A stretch of DNA of 64,000 nt from assembly GCA_044361535.1 (NCBI GenBank), contig JBIKIQ010000001.1:248001-312000 (forward strand), in the 5' to 3' direction. The notes below the pieces were generated by a model. It was not told the DNA's origin and made no database searches. It saw nothing but the letters and a program-made list of their open reading frames with translations. The translations under genes were made by a program, and so were the position numbers. The stretch is from UBA952 sp044361535. Its GTDB lineage: Bacteria > Bacteroidota > Bacteroidia > Flavobacteriales_D > Crocinitomicaceae. Numbering within the stretch: position 1 is the first letter of the stretch; each line of letters opens with the position of its first letter. Below are positions 57,201 to 60,817 of the stretch, in pieces.

Positions 57201-60200
57201 ACTGCATCAGTCGCTGTACATCCACTGGATGTGTTAGTTACTATCAAAATATATGTTGTTGTTACCGATGGATTAGCTAATGGATTAGAAATTGTAGATG
57301 AGCTTAATCCTGTCGTTGGAGACCAAGCGTAAGTCAATCCAGAGGCAGTTGTTGAACCAATTGTAGCACCATTTTGATTCGATGCACATGTTTTTGTAAA
57401 ATCAGAACCGGCGTTAGCTGTTGGTATTGTTAAATTGACAGTCACAATCACTTGATCATTAGCAGTACATCCATTGGCAGGATTTGTTGCTGTTAAGGTA
57501 TACGTTGTAGTTGTTGTCGGATTTGCCGTTGGATTAGAAAGTGAAGATGAACTTAAATCTGTAGTTGGAGACCAAGAATAAGTTATACCAGAAACAGCTG
57601 TTGCTCCGATTTGAAGTCCATTGGGATTTTGAGTACAAGTTTTTGTGAAATCAGCACCTGCATTTGCAACAGGAGGAGTATTATTTACGGTTACAATAAC
57701 TTGATCTGTAGCTGTACATCCATTTGCTGTATTTGTTGCTATTAGTGTGTAAGTTGTTGTGGTGGTTGGATTTGCAGTTGGATTAGACACCGTTGAAGAG
57801 CTTAATCCTGTTGCGGGAGACCAGGAATACGTTACACCTGATACAGATGTAGATCCGACTTGAATCCCATTTGGATTGAGCGCACAAGTTTTAGTGAAAT
57901 CAGCTCCAGCATCTGCAACTGGAGGAACTTTATTAACAGTTACAATCACTTGATCCATAGCAGTACATCCACTAGCTGTATTAGTGGAGGTCAAAGTATA
58001 GGTTGTGGTTGTTGTTGGGTTCGCTGTTGGATTAGATACATTGTTAGCACTCAATCCTGTTGAAGGAGACCAAGCGTAAGTAACGCCAGTAAGTGATGAT
58101 GTTCCAATAGTAACTCCATTTGCGTTTTGCGAACAAGTAATCGTACCGTCTGCGCCAGCATTGGCAACAGGAATGGTTAAATCAACAGTTACGATAACTT
58201 GATCCGTGGCAGTACATCCATTTGTTGGGTTGGTTGATGTTAGAGTATAGGTTGTTGTGGTAGTTGGATTTGCTATCGGATTAGAAATATTGGAAGCGCT
58301 AAGTCCAGTCGTAGGTGACCAAGAATAAGTAACTCCTGAAATGGCAGACATTCCTATTTGTAATCCATTAATATTTTGAGTACACGTTTTTGTGAAATCA
58401 TTTCCAGCATTTGCAACTGGTAAAGGATTCACCGTAACCGAAACTACATTCGTTAAATTACTACAAGCTACACCATTCAATGTAGAAATGATCCTTACCC
58501 TATAATAGGTTGTACTCGTTATTGTAGTGCCTGGATCGTAACTACTCGATGTAGCACCAGAAATATCAAACCAAGGACCCGTAGATGTTGTTGAAGATTG
58601 CCATTGATAGGTGATTGGACCTGCTCCTGTTGGAGTTGTTGAAAATGTAAAAGCACCGGGGTCAGCACCAGAACATTTAATCTGATCTGGTCCGATTGTT
58701 CCTGTGCTAACATTATTTACTGTGACATTTACCAAAAATTGATCGGTTGGACAAGATGCTCCAGCAGATGCTGTTACTGTATAAGTTGCAGTTTGAGAAG
58801 TAAAAGTTGGATTTACGAGTGTTCCTGTCACACTTGTGGCATTTGTACCAGCTGCACCTCCAGTCATTCCTCCCGTTACTATTGGGATTGACCAACTGTA
58901 GGTAGTTCCAGGTGGAACCATCGTACCACTTGGATTACCATTGGTAGGGGTTATGCTAAACTGATCTCCACTACACAACGTGACAGAATAATCATTGATA
59001 TTAATTTGTGGATAAACTGTTACAACAAGTTGAAAGGTAGTTGAACAGGTAGGGTTTGTACCTGATGATGCTGTTACATTATAGGTTACTGATTCTGGTT
59101 GGTTTACTCCAGAATTTAAAGTTAAAGTACCAGTAATTGTGCTCCCTGAACCTGAAACATCACCTGTGACATTTGTGTTATTTGTAACAGTCCAGCTGTA
59201 GGTTGTCCCTGTTGGAACAATTGTGGTTGGCGGATTATTAACAGGGGTAGCATTGAAAGTGGATCCTGTACAAATGGTTTTGTTTTGCGCTGGAATAATC
59301 GGGGAAGGAACGACATTTAAAACTCTTGTCATTGTGTCATTTCCGCAACCCGTATTCTTTACAATTAGTCGAATATTATAGGTTCCTGTTTCATTGTAAG
59401 TCACATTAAATGAGGAAGGTCCTGGATTTGAAGTGCTTGATGACCCAAGGCTTGAAACATTTGATGTATTTGTGGTACCACCACCAAATGCGGCAGGAGA
59501 GTGTGTCCACCATCTGTGATATGTGTTGGAACAAACCCCTGACGAATTAACTTGAGTTCCAGGAGTTGAAATGTCAGTGTAAGTGACTGTTGTTCCCTGA
59601 CAAATAGAAGTTGCACTTGGGTTTGCTGTAAAATTAGCATCTGGAGATTGACTGATGTAAATTGGCGAAGGAGAAGAGGTTGATGTACCGCAGCTATTCT
59701 CTGCTCTAATTTGAATAATGTAAGATGGTGCAACACCATTGGAACAAGGTTGAAATGAGTACTGATTAGTTACTCTTTCGGGGTCCAAAGGTAAATTGGG
59801 ATATGCAGCAATATAGTTTTGATCGAAAGTATTATTTTGAAAATTCCAATCAATTCTATAAGTAACTCCAGGATATTGATTAGTGAAACCTAAAGAGTAT
59901 AAACCTGGATCACAAGCCGTTGCAGATGCTGTTGTTGTTGAAATTGATGGAGTCCCGATTTGAACGTAATATACCCTAGAAAATGTACACCCACCATTAA
60001 AAACTGTTTTGAAAACGAAGTAATAAAATCTACTAACATTAGGATCAAATTCATTGTCAATAAAATTATTTGTGCAATCAGGAATGTAATTTGAATTATA
60101 TTGATCCGTTATTGATAAACTGCTAACTTGAGAACAATTAATGCTTAATAAATTCCAATTGACATAAACTGGACTTGTATTAGGATTGGGACAAATTTTA

Positions 60201-60655
60201 AAAGTGGTAATTCCGTCAATTGGAGATACAGACCATCCGGCATTTACTGAATTAGTACTTAAAGTTAAAGATGGTGAAGAAGGCGGTGAAGAAGTTGCAT
60301 TTATTTGAATAGTTTTTGTACTTGTCGATTGACCTGGTGCGCTTAATGTTAGAGTTGCTGTGTAATTACCAGATGGAAAAGTTACAGGAAAAGGTGTAAT
60401 CCGATCGTCATTCGAAATAGAAGGAGTGCCACTACCCGAAAATTGCCAACTAACAGTTGTAGATGAATTTATTCCACTTCCTGTTGATATAAAAGAAAAT
60501 AACACTGTAGATCCAGCGCAAATATCTAAGGTATTAGTTGTTGAATTAAATTGAGGATTTGTCACAAAATTAGCACTCAACTGCCCCAACACAACCCCTC
60601 TCCCTGCAAAAACAGACAGAACAATAAAAAGAAATTTTAAAATACTACTTCTCAC
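36212..60655 (-). CDS. Giant repeat-rich T9SS type B surface adhesin (8,147 aa), SprB-like in architecture
   Basis: One open frame of 24.4 kb encodes a secreted protein of about 8,147 residues. A signal peptide lies at about 1-25 (ILKFLFIVLSVFA...LGQ). Residues about 26-742 hold PKD/Ig-like modules. Residues 743-2651 are 23 units of exactly 83 aa. Residues about 2725-5881 are 11 cycles of three Ig-like domains. Residues about 5975-7800 are about 19 PKD-like modules. Three classic PKD domains follow (NWNFGDG, YWDFGDG, VWNFGDG). The last about 97 residues form the gliding-associated sorting domain (VPNSFTPNGDGTNEEF, FNRWGEIIFES, YGWDGTY). Almost every module has paired cysteines and it is extremely Thr/Ser/Asn-rich. 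The start is GTG, because an in-frame TAG lies directly before it. It is inferred to be a cell-surface adhesin exported by T9SS, like SprB of gliding flavobacteria. gldFG lie just downstream. Confidence 0.93.
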   Translation of the reverse strand: MRSSILKFLFIVLSVFAGRGVVLGQLSANFVTNPQFNSTTNTLDICAGSTVLFSFISTGSGINSSTTVSWQFSGSGTPSISNDDRITPFPVTFPSGNYTATLTLSAPGQSTSTKTIQINATSSPPSSPSLTLSTNSVNAGWSVSPIDGITTFKICPNPNTSPVYVNWNLLSINCSQVSSLSITDQYNSNYIPDCTNNFIDNEFDPNVSRFYYFVFKTVFNGGCTFSRVYYVQIGTPSISTTTASATACDPGLYSLGFTNQYPGVTYRIDWNFQNNTFDQNYIAAYPNLPLDPERVTNQYSFQPCSNGVAPSYIIQIRAENSCGTSTSSPSPIYISQSPDANFTANPSATSICQGTTVTYTDISTPGTQVNSSGVCSNTYHRWWTHSPAAFGGGTTNTSNVSSLGSSSTSNPGPSSFNVTYNETGTYNIRLIVKNTGCGNDTMTRVLNVVPSPIIPAQNKTICTGSTFNATPVNNPPTTIVPTGTTYSWTVTNNTNVTGDVSGSGSTITGTLTLNSGVNQPESVTYNVTASSGTNPTCSTTFQLVVTVYPQININDYSVTLCSGDQFSITPTNGNPSGTMVPPGTTYSWSIPIVTGGMTGGAAGTNATSVTGTLVNPTFTSQTATYTVTASAGASCPTDQFLVNVTVNNVSTGTIGPDQIKCSGADPGAFTFSTTPTGAGPITYQWQSSTTSTGPWFDISGATSSSYDPGTTITSTTYYRVRIISTLNGVACSNLTNVVSVTVNPLPVANAGNDFTKTCTQNINGLQIGMSAISGVTYSWSPTTGLSASNISNPIANPTTTTTYTLTSTNPTNGCTATDQVIVTVDLTIPVANAGADGTITCSQNANGVTIGTSSLTGVTYAWSPSTGLSANNVSNPTANPTTTTTYTLTSTNTASGCTAMDQVIVTVNKVPPVADAGADFTKTCALNPNGIQVGSTSVSGVTYSWSPATGLSSSTVSNPTANPTTTTTYTLIATNTANGCTATDQVIVTVNNTPPVANAGADFTKTCTQNPNGLQIGATAVSGITYSWSPTTDLSSSSLSNPTANPTTTTTYTLTATNPANGCTANDQVIVTVNLTIPTANAGSDFTKTCASNQNGATIGSTTASGLTYAWSPTTGLSSSTISNPLANPSVTTTYILIVTNTSSGCTATDAVLVSVDNTPPIANAGLDFSKTCIQNSNGLQIGMSAISGITYTWSPTTGLSTSNISNPIANPTTTTTFTLTSTNPTNGCIATDQVIVTVDLTIPVANAGADGTITCSQNANGVTIGTSSITGVTYAWSPSTGLSANNVSNPTANPTTTTTYTLTSTNTASGCTTMDQVIVTVNKVPPVADAGADFTKTCALNPNGIQVGSTSVSGVTYSWSPATGLSSSTVSNPTANPTTTTTYTLIATNTANGCTATDQVIVTVNNTPPVANAGADFTKTCTQNPNGLQIGVTAVSGITYSWSPTTDLSSSSLSNPTANPTTTTTYTLTTTNPANGCTANDQVIVTVNLTIPTANAGSDFTKTCASNQNGATIGSSSVAGVNYAWSPSTSLSSTTIANPLANPLATTTYTVTVTNAASGCAATDIVVVTVDNTPPTANAGSDYTKSCIQNINGLQIGISAISGINYSWSPAGGLSAANIPNPVANPTTTTTYTLTSTNPTNGCTATDQVIVTVNLTVPVANAGSDGTITCTQNLSGVTLGAPSVSGVTYAWTPSTGLSANNISNPLANPTTTTTYTLTSTNTTSGCTATDEVIVTVNKPVPSADAGTDFTKTCISNLTGVTIGMTTVSGVTYLWAPATGLSSSTVSNPTANPTTTTTYTLTATNTANGCTATDQVIVTVNNTPPVANAGADFIKTCTQNPNGLQIGATAVSGISYSWSPTTDLSSSSLSNPTANPTTTTTYTLTATNPANGCTATDQVIVTVNLTIPTANAGSDFTKTCSQNPNGTTIGASSVAGVTYAWSPATGLSSTTLANPLANPLATTNYTVTVTNTASGCTATDAVLVTVDNTPPIANAGLDFSKTCIQNSNGLQIGMSAISGITYTWSPTTGLSTSNISNPIANPTTTTTFTLTSTNPTNGCTATDQVIVTVDLTIPVANAGADGTITCSQNANGVTIGTSSLTGVTYAWSPSTGLSANNVSNPTANPTTTTTYTLTSTNTASGCTAMDQVIVTVNKVPPVADAGADFTKTCALNPNGIQVGSASVSGVTYSWSPATGLSSSTVSNPTANPTTTSTYTLTATNTANGCTATDQVIVTVNNTPPVANAGADFTKTCTQNPNGLQIGATAVSGITYSWSPTTDLSSSSLSNPTANPTTTTTYTLTATNPANGCTANDQVIVTVNLTIPTANAGSDFTKTCASNQNGATIGSSSVAGVNYAWSPSTGLSSTTIANPSANPSVTTTYTVTVTNTASGCTATDVVLITVDNTPPTANAGSDFTKTCSQNPNGLQVGMSPISGITYSWSPTAGLSAANFPNPVANPTTTTTYTLTSTNPSNGCTATDQVIVTVDLSIPVSNAGADGTITCTQNTSGVTLGASSVSGVTYAWTPSTGLSAINVSNPTANPTTTTTYTLTATNTTTGCIASDQVVVTVDKTPPTANAGADFTKTCVLNPSGATIGTTSIVGYSYSWSTALGLSSTTASNPTANPSASTTYTVTVTNSSNGCSATDQVLVSVNTTAPTVTAGNDLNVCTGAQITLSAIGADSYSWDNGILNNTPFNATTSTTYTVTGTNSVNGCQGTDNVLVTVFADPAITTQPLATQTICVGGTIPTSLTFANSGGTGSVTYQWYLVGTPNQAISGAITPSFLPTNFTTAGTYNYYATVNYTGTGCDAATSAQASIIVLADPVITVASSATYCQNSASVVPLSASATGGNNIVPYTYQWYSNNTNSTTGSTSISGATNATYLPPVNTVGIMYYYCIVSQTSANCSGTSNIVSVQVTAPPTISTQPLASQNLCVGGTPTNLTVGFSNGTSSESYQWYSNTTNSTTGGTLISGATSQTYTPPSSTTGTTYYYCVISFSTGGCSSVTSNVATVIVNPDPAVTLQPLASQTICSVGTIATPLSFSNTGGSGSATYQWYLAGSPNQAVGTNGTSFTPSNFSTAGTYNYFAQISYSGSGCESVNTANATIVVVNDPVVSIASSEIYCQNSATVSAISASATGGFGTANYTWYSNNTNNNTGGTLISSATSSSYTPPVSTIGTMYYYSVVNQTGTNCSSNSSTVSIQVIAQPQITSQPISTQTVCVGGTLSNLTVSHTNGVTTPTYQWYSNTTNSTTGGTPITGSTSSSFSPTAPTAGTFYYYCVINFGSGGCSTLTSNLATVIVNPDPTISTQPLAAQTICVGGTIPSSLTVTSTGGTGNVTYQWFDAQTNTAINGATSQTYLPPSYTTAGNYSYYAIVTLGGSGCGSANSIIADVVVLADPTATISSNASYCENASPISPLTVTPSGGNGTNSYQWYSNSANNNIGGTIITGATTDTYNPPVNSVGTVYYYCVITQSSANCGVNSTTAQIQVTQAPSFTTQPLTSQTVCLGGSPQTLSVNYTNGTGSPTYQWYSNTTNSNSGGTIINGATSSTFNPTAASIGTTYYYCVISFSSGGCSSVTSNLATVIVNPDPTISVQPLDNQTICIDGPISNPLTVSHINGTGAVSYQWYNTSTNTPILGAINQTYLPPNFTTAGNYSYYVTVTLGGSGCGSVNSNNAIVVAVPDPTVTIASNAIYCQNSTSVTPISVSVSGGEGSNNYQWYSNTTNSTTSGVPISGQTSSTFTPPVNTVGTKYYYCIVTQTGTNCATTSSAVSIQVLTPPTVSTQPLATQTICVDGTPTNLTVAAASGTGTTTYQWFSNTTNNTIGGTLISGATSATYTPPSSTAGTTYYYCVISFSSGGCSSVTSNVATVIVNPDPTITTQPLAAQTICVGGSIPTPLTVAYNNGTGNPTYQWYLVGTTDQTVGANNTTYTPPTFNTAGTYSYYVTVSLDGNGCNVTTSQQATITVVDDPTVTIASSEVYCQNSPSVASISVSVTGGQGTISYQWYSNTSNNTTSGSAISGQTNSSFTPLVNTVGTMYYYCIVTQSGANCSTTSAAVSIQVVTPPSVSTQPLATQTICVDGTPTNLTVAAASGTGTTTYQWYSNTTNSTTGGTLISGATSATYTPPSATSGTTYYYCVISFSSGGCSSVTSNVATVIVNPDPTISTQPLATQTICVGGSIPTPLTVTYTNGTGTPTFQWYLVGTTDQTVGTNNASYTPSTFNTAGTYSYYATVSLSGNGCNIATSQQATIIVVEDPIVTIASSEVYCQNSPSVAPISVSVTGGQGTINYQWYSNTSNNTTSGSAISGQTNSSFTPLVNTVGTMYYYCIVSQTGTNCATTSSAVSIQVLTPPTVSTQPLATQTICVDGTPTNLTVVAASGTGTTTYQWYSNTTNNTTGGTVITSANSNTYTPPSGAAGTTYYYCVISFSSGGCSSVTSNVVNVIVNPDPTISTQPLAAQTICVGGSIPTPLTVAYTNGTGNPTYQWYLVGTTDQTVGTNNASYTPLTFNTAGTYSYYVTVSLDGNGCNVTTSQQATITVVDDPTVTIASSEVYCQNSPSVAPISVTVTGGQGIINYQWYSNTSNNTTSGSAISGQTNSTFTPPVNTVGTMYYYCIVAQSGANCSTTSAAVSIQVVTPPSVSTQPLATQTICVDGTPTNLTVVAASGTGTTTYQWYSNTTNSVSGGTAILGATSDTYTPPSGAAGITYYYCVISFSSGGCSSVTSNVVNVIVNPDPTISTQPLAAQTICVGGSIPTPLTVAYTNGTGNPTYQWYLVGTTNQAVPNATSVTFTPATFTATGIYEYYVNVTLSGSGCNVMSSATAQIEVIPDPIISTQPVSTSYCQNSPSITPLFVASSGGTGNYTYQWYSNTTNGNSGGTLIPSATADTYSPPVTSVGTFYYYCVVGQSGANCSVTTQVAVVDVNLQPTITSTNFGPQIVCVGGTTSALSVSYINGSGTANYQWFSNTTNSTTGGTAITGANLSSYTPPTTTDGTVYYYCVINFPTGGCSNVTSGVASITVNPDPTITIPPLATQTICVGGSIPTPMTVAYTNGIGSPTYQWYLAGSPNQPVSGASSVTFTPAAYTSTGIYEYFVDVTLSGSGCNVMSSATAQINVIPDPVVSTQPVSTSYCQNSPSITPLSVAATGGTGTYSYQWYSNTTNSNFGGTLIPSATANTYSPPVASVGTFYYYCVVTQTGANCSVTSQVAIVDVNLQPTITSTNFGPQTVCVGGTTSAMSVSYINGTGTANYQWFSNTTNSTTGGTAITGANLSSYSPPTTTDGTVYYYCVINFPTGGCSNVTSGVASITVNPDPTITIPPLATQTICVGGSIPTPLTVAYNNGTGTPTYQWYLVGSPNQPVSGSTLVTFTPANFNSTGIYEYYVEITLNGSGCNLMSSATAQIEVIPDPVVNTQPISTSYCQNSPSITPLFVAASGGTGNYTYQWYSNTTNSNSGGTLIPFATGDTYSPPVASVGTFYYYCVVNQTGANCSITSQVAVVDVNLQPTITSTNFGPQSVCVGGTTTAMSVSYINGTATPNYQWFSNSTNSTTGGTAITGANTSSYTPPTTLAGTVYYYCVISFPTGGCTNIISSVAAIVVHPDPSLSLQPLANQTICEGGTIPLSLNVNYIDGTGSASYQWYSVGSPNTPINGATTSSFTPAAFNTTGTFEYFVEVSLSGSGCNLVSSGIAQIVVIQDPVVSIASASQNYCQFSSNVLPITSNVSGGTGTVSYQWYSNNINNNTNGVLINGATSANFTPPVNTVGTVYYYCVITQSGSNCGNVSNAISIQTYLQASITSLPFQTQAICIGGTISSLNVSYINGIPGATYQWYSNTTNSTTGGTAIAGATTNSYSPTSNIAGNFYYYCVISFPNGSCSDLISSIANVQIYNDPVITLQPVDGLDVCAESTLSSPYSVQVSGGVGSFNVQWYDIANNILTTIPGANQLTYNPTPIIAPGTYEYFANITYAASGCNALNSDTISLIVYPLPHVNSIADFTICNGNTFTVNIGTDIPANYVWVGTDNLNVSGEVFLPQTSSVISNTLTNNSTQPQTVTYTITPTSWPEGCQGPDSSFVVTVMPDITMTFPSTLEICSGSAVNAVLNANVPSIFSWFTSIDNPDVSGESININNGPIINDLLINNTGGNQLVIYSVFPTSIDGNCAGAAQTIAIIVKPPLALLNEDTVTICSGNSVNLNLIANTTVTFNWYADQNVSVLGESISVVSSDVINDALTNNSSVIQEVNYSVIGSSTVNGCSSPVFDLVVFVNPTPTVTPTADVTYCNGVNTQTILFTGAIPGTTFDWTNNNTGIGGTSSGSNSIPAFTATNNGISPIQGNISVSPIFTNNGIACPGTPDQFVITVNPIPSIYGLQDQVVCANTQTVNIPIFGPVNGTQYNWISSNPLIGSTITGSGNITPFTGTNATLDPINSDFTITPSFTNNNVTCVGADSIVNITVLPLPNVNPVNDQTICNGDLSTLVSFSSTINSNVSFAWTASNNSIGLAASGNGDINPFTVMNNSTIPVYSTITVTGSYNSNNLTCFGNPTTFDFEINPTPVMNLVPDQTFCNNEISLIDFSTTGMNGVTYEWTNTNISTGIPALGSGDINFIASNTTNSTITTSITVTPTYLNNGVYCYGQPQIFEVSINPVPTIDYVANQTVCESSTVTVNFTSVLGVSGTEYIWTNSNAAIGLPASPPSGNGNITFNATNSTNGPLTGNITVTPTYINPITGNQCSGISQTFQITVNPTPVITPVNIAPLCANNTVSAINFVSDVTNTQFTWTNSNAAIGIGTSGAGNIPAFVGTNTTNAPISGNFSVTGTYTYNGVFCPSVPQIFDITVDPVPTVDFVANQTVCENQLPNQPVSVTFNSAFGVVVTDYSWTNTNTATGLPASGNGNITFNPANISGGPQTSDVTVTPGFTNLLSGHQCFGTPQTFQITINPRPILADIDDTTLCVNTQTNLIHFTSDVNGVQYTWTNTNGTIGISTSGTGDIPAFTGLNTTNGINSGNFSVIGTYVNNGVSCSSLPAEIFTINVVPTMNVSTIANQTFCANSGTPQIPFNSNFASANFLWTNSTTAIGSLPNSGSGTSLPPFTTSNTTSSVLNSTITLTPFYAFNNNLDTCYGNPTSFVISVIPNPNVVTPQNQIVCAGSPTTSVVFNSNPFVSGVIYNWTNSNPNIGLPASGTGTIPSFIGTNPINLPNPYVPITGTITIQPMYIYNGDTCLGNISTFTITVLPSPDVTANPVGQTLCGGANTLTVNFGTNVSGSGAISYNYGTVTNLGTNPLNPLNVNPLSGTGNLNSFQTNPGITTVTTANYTVTSTYTYQSVSCTSTPLPFSITVVPTPDMTDPPNQIVCTGDQTDLVNFASNVLNTNYTWTNNNTTTGFNQASGNTTSIPSFTGLNIGNTANVSLFNVTPTFTANGLTCTGTPEQFTISITPAPTIISISNNAQVLCAGNPILPIQIIGSVSGTIYQWSNDNPSIGLSANGNGNIASFNVVNNTNVVQTANITVTPIIVNTGNTPQDTCVGQPQTFTITVIPRPIMTDPSDTVLCIGEVAVVNPFSSNINGTTYAWSNNNTNIGLGISGNGNIAPFTADNPFNFPITSNITVTPTFTYQGVGCFGNNQQFTITVNPIPEMVDPADLVFCNNQTTTPIIFTSNVIGTSYAWSNPDPNLGLASNGTGNIGSFTAVNTTTNPIVTSISVQSSFTNANYTCLGNNQTFTITVNPTATLLNPDVTICSEDTLDIDFITSIPATFQWSAVSNTNVQGETVTPVQTTASINDILVNATGTAQTVTYTISTVSNTYNCPAGPYQIDITLNPLPVPAFAIQNNPTCSDVPIFFINSTLGNNTYNWNFGDGNSAQTINASNTYGNIGPYVITLTATNIATGCIDSVSQNITILPSPEVGFTVSQTAACESVSIVFIDTVDAPNTDVYWDFGDGGYSFQNGSTDYQYNSIGCFDITLTVSATNGCVMSQTVDDLVCIEANPIADFTVENPNIIIDDPTAVFINQSIGAETFVWNFGDGTFSTSVNPIHNYQDIGEYYVSLYATNEFGCVDSANFTITLYEDVVFYVPNSFTPNGDGTNEEFLPIINDVIDPGSFKLQIFNRWGEIIFESQNKEYGWDGTYGLTTGIQCQDGSYTWKINFKLMKEESYRVYAGHVNLLR
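36215..36505 (-). other. Gliding-motility-associated C-terminal sorting domain (T9SS type B) of the giant protein
   Basis: The last about 97 codons show the type B (CHU_C) pattern: NSFTPNGDGTNEEF, LQIFNRWGEIIFES, WDGTYG, CQDGSYTWKINF and a terminal AGHVNLLR. Type B domains differ from the short type A tail of the 254-aa cargo at 12.6 kb. In Flavobacterium they usually need a PorP/SprF-type partner, which is not encoded in the window. Confidence 0.93.
36520..37245 (-). other. Three consecutive PKD domains
   Basis: Three modules of about 80 residues each carry the PKD core: TYNWNFGDGNSAQ, VYWDFGDGGYSFQ and FVWNFGDGTFSTS, each followed by a Tyr/Asn-Gly-x-Tyr-type strand and a Cys near the end. 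PKD domains act as rigid surface spacers or carbohydrate-contacting modules. Confidence 0.9.
37250..42730 (-). repeat. About 19 divergent PKD-like modules in the giant protein
   Basis: Successive modules of roughly 90-100 residues each open with a Pro-Pro-type linker and a cysteine (for example VNPTPVITPVNIAPLC, INPVPTIDYVANQTVC). They continue through a Trp strand (YEWTNTN, YTWTNTN, YAWSNNN) and close with TPTYTNNGVxCxG-like and FxITVNP segments. I count 19 openings. Unlike the two upstream arrays, they have variable lengths and no superperiod, so they look older and freely diverged. Confidence 0.85.
43013..52483 (-). repeat. Higher-order Ig-like array: 11 cycles of three domains, superperiod 858-867 bp
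   Basis: Each cycle has three related Ig-like domains. A opens NPDPTISTQPLAAQTICVGG and contains YQWYLVGT. B opens DPTVTIASSEVYCQNSPSV and contains YQWYSNTSN and YYYCIV. C opens PPTVSTQPLATQTICVDGTP and contains TTYYYCVISFSSGGCS. Cycle starts (the Asp of DP) fall at 52483, 51616, 50758, 49900, 49042, 48184, 47326, 46468, 45604, 44740 and 43876, with a twelfth A-like opening at 43012. Spacings are 867, then 858 six times, then 864 four times, all multiples of three. Cycles 4-7 are the most alike. Cycles 8-10 form a subtype whose C domain contains STNFGPQ. Confidence 0.92.
52703..58429 (-). repeat. Higher-order array: 23 units of exactly 83 codons, five-unit superperiod of 1,245 bp
   Basis: Twenty-three tandem units (residues 743-2651) each have the form xxxPVANAGADFTKTC, NGxxIG, GVTYSWSPxTGLS, SNPTANPTTTTTYTL and NGCTATDQVIVTVN. 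The span is 5,727 bp, exactly 23 x 249, so there is not one indel. The units fall into five types in the order A-B-C-D-E, repeated four times and then A-B-C. Sequences recur at 1,245 bp; for example, the segment reading into ATDQVIVTVNLTIP recurs near 57433, 56188 and 53698. Each unit has two cysteines, which could form a disulfide. A divergent twenty-fourth unit (TTAPTVTAGNDLNVC) fills 52484-52702 before the next array. Confidence 0.95.
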
Positions 60656-60681
60656 CTAAAAAGAATATTAATAATTTTTTT

Positions 60682-60695
60682 AGACGTAAACGTCT
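60682..60695. promoter_or_regulatory. Palindrome upstream of the giant adhesin gene
   Basis: AGACGT-AA-ACGTCT is a perfect 6-bp inverted repeat with a 2-nt spacer, 26 nt upstream of the GTG start. It is the only G+C-containing symmetric element in an otherwise very AT-rich 160-bp gap. It has no U-run in either direction, so it is more likely a regulator site or transcript hairpin than a terminator. No consensus -7 box was found in the gap. Confidence 0.4.
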
Positions 60696-60817
60696 TATTT
60701 GATTGCTAAAAAATAAAACTCTTAAAAATGAGAAATTTTCATACAATTTTAGCAAGGGTGTAAAATTATAACAATTTAATGTTAAAAAAAAGATGTCTTT
60801 AAAGAATTAGTTGAGAT

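Noticed and set aside
53876..58063. Plus-strand open frames of 61-67 codons inside the giant gene, several beginning MNPIWIE or MKSIGIL
   Set aside because: They recur at the repeat superperiod and are antisense shadows of the 83-codon array. No promoter or independent coding signal was seen.
43013..58429. Regular direct repeats considered as a CRISPR array
   Set aside because: Units are 249-867 bp, fully coding and continuous, with no short repeat/unique spacer alternation and no cas genes.
36838..59739. Other short open frames on either strand within the giant gene
   Set aside because: They lie in alternative frames of a long, compositionally biased repetitive gene and have low-complexity translations.
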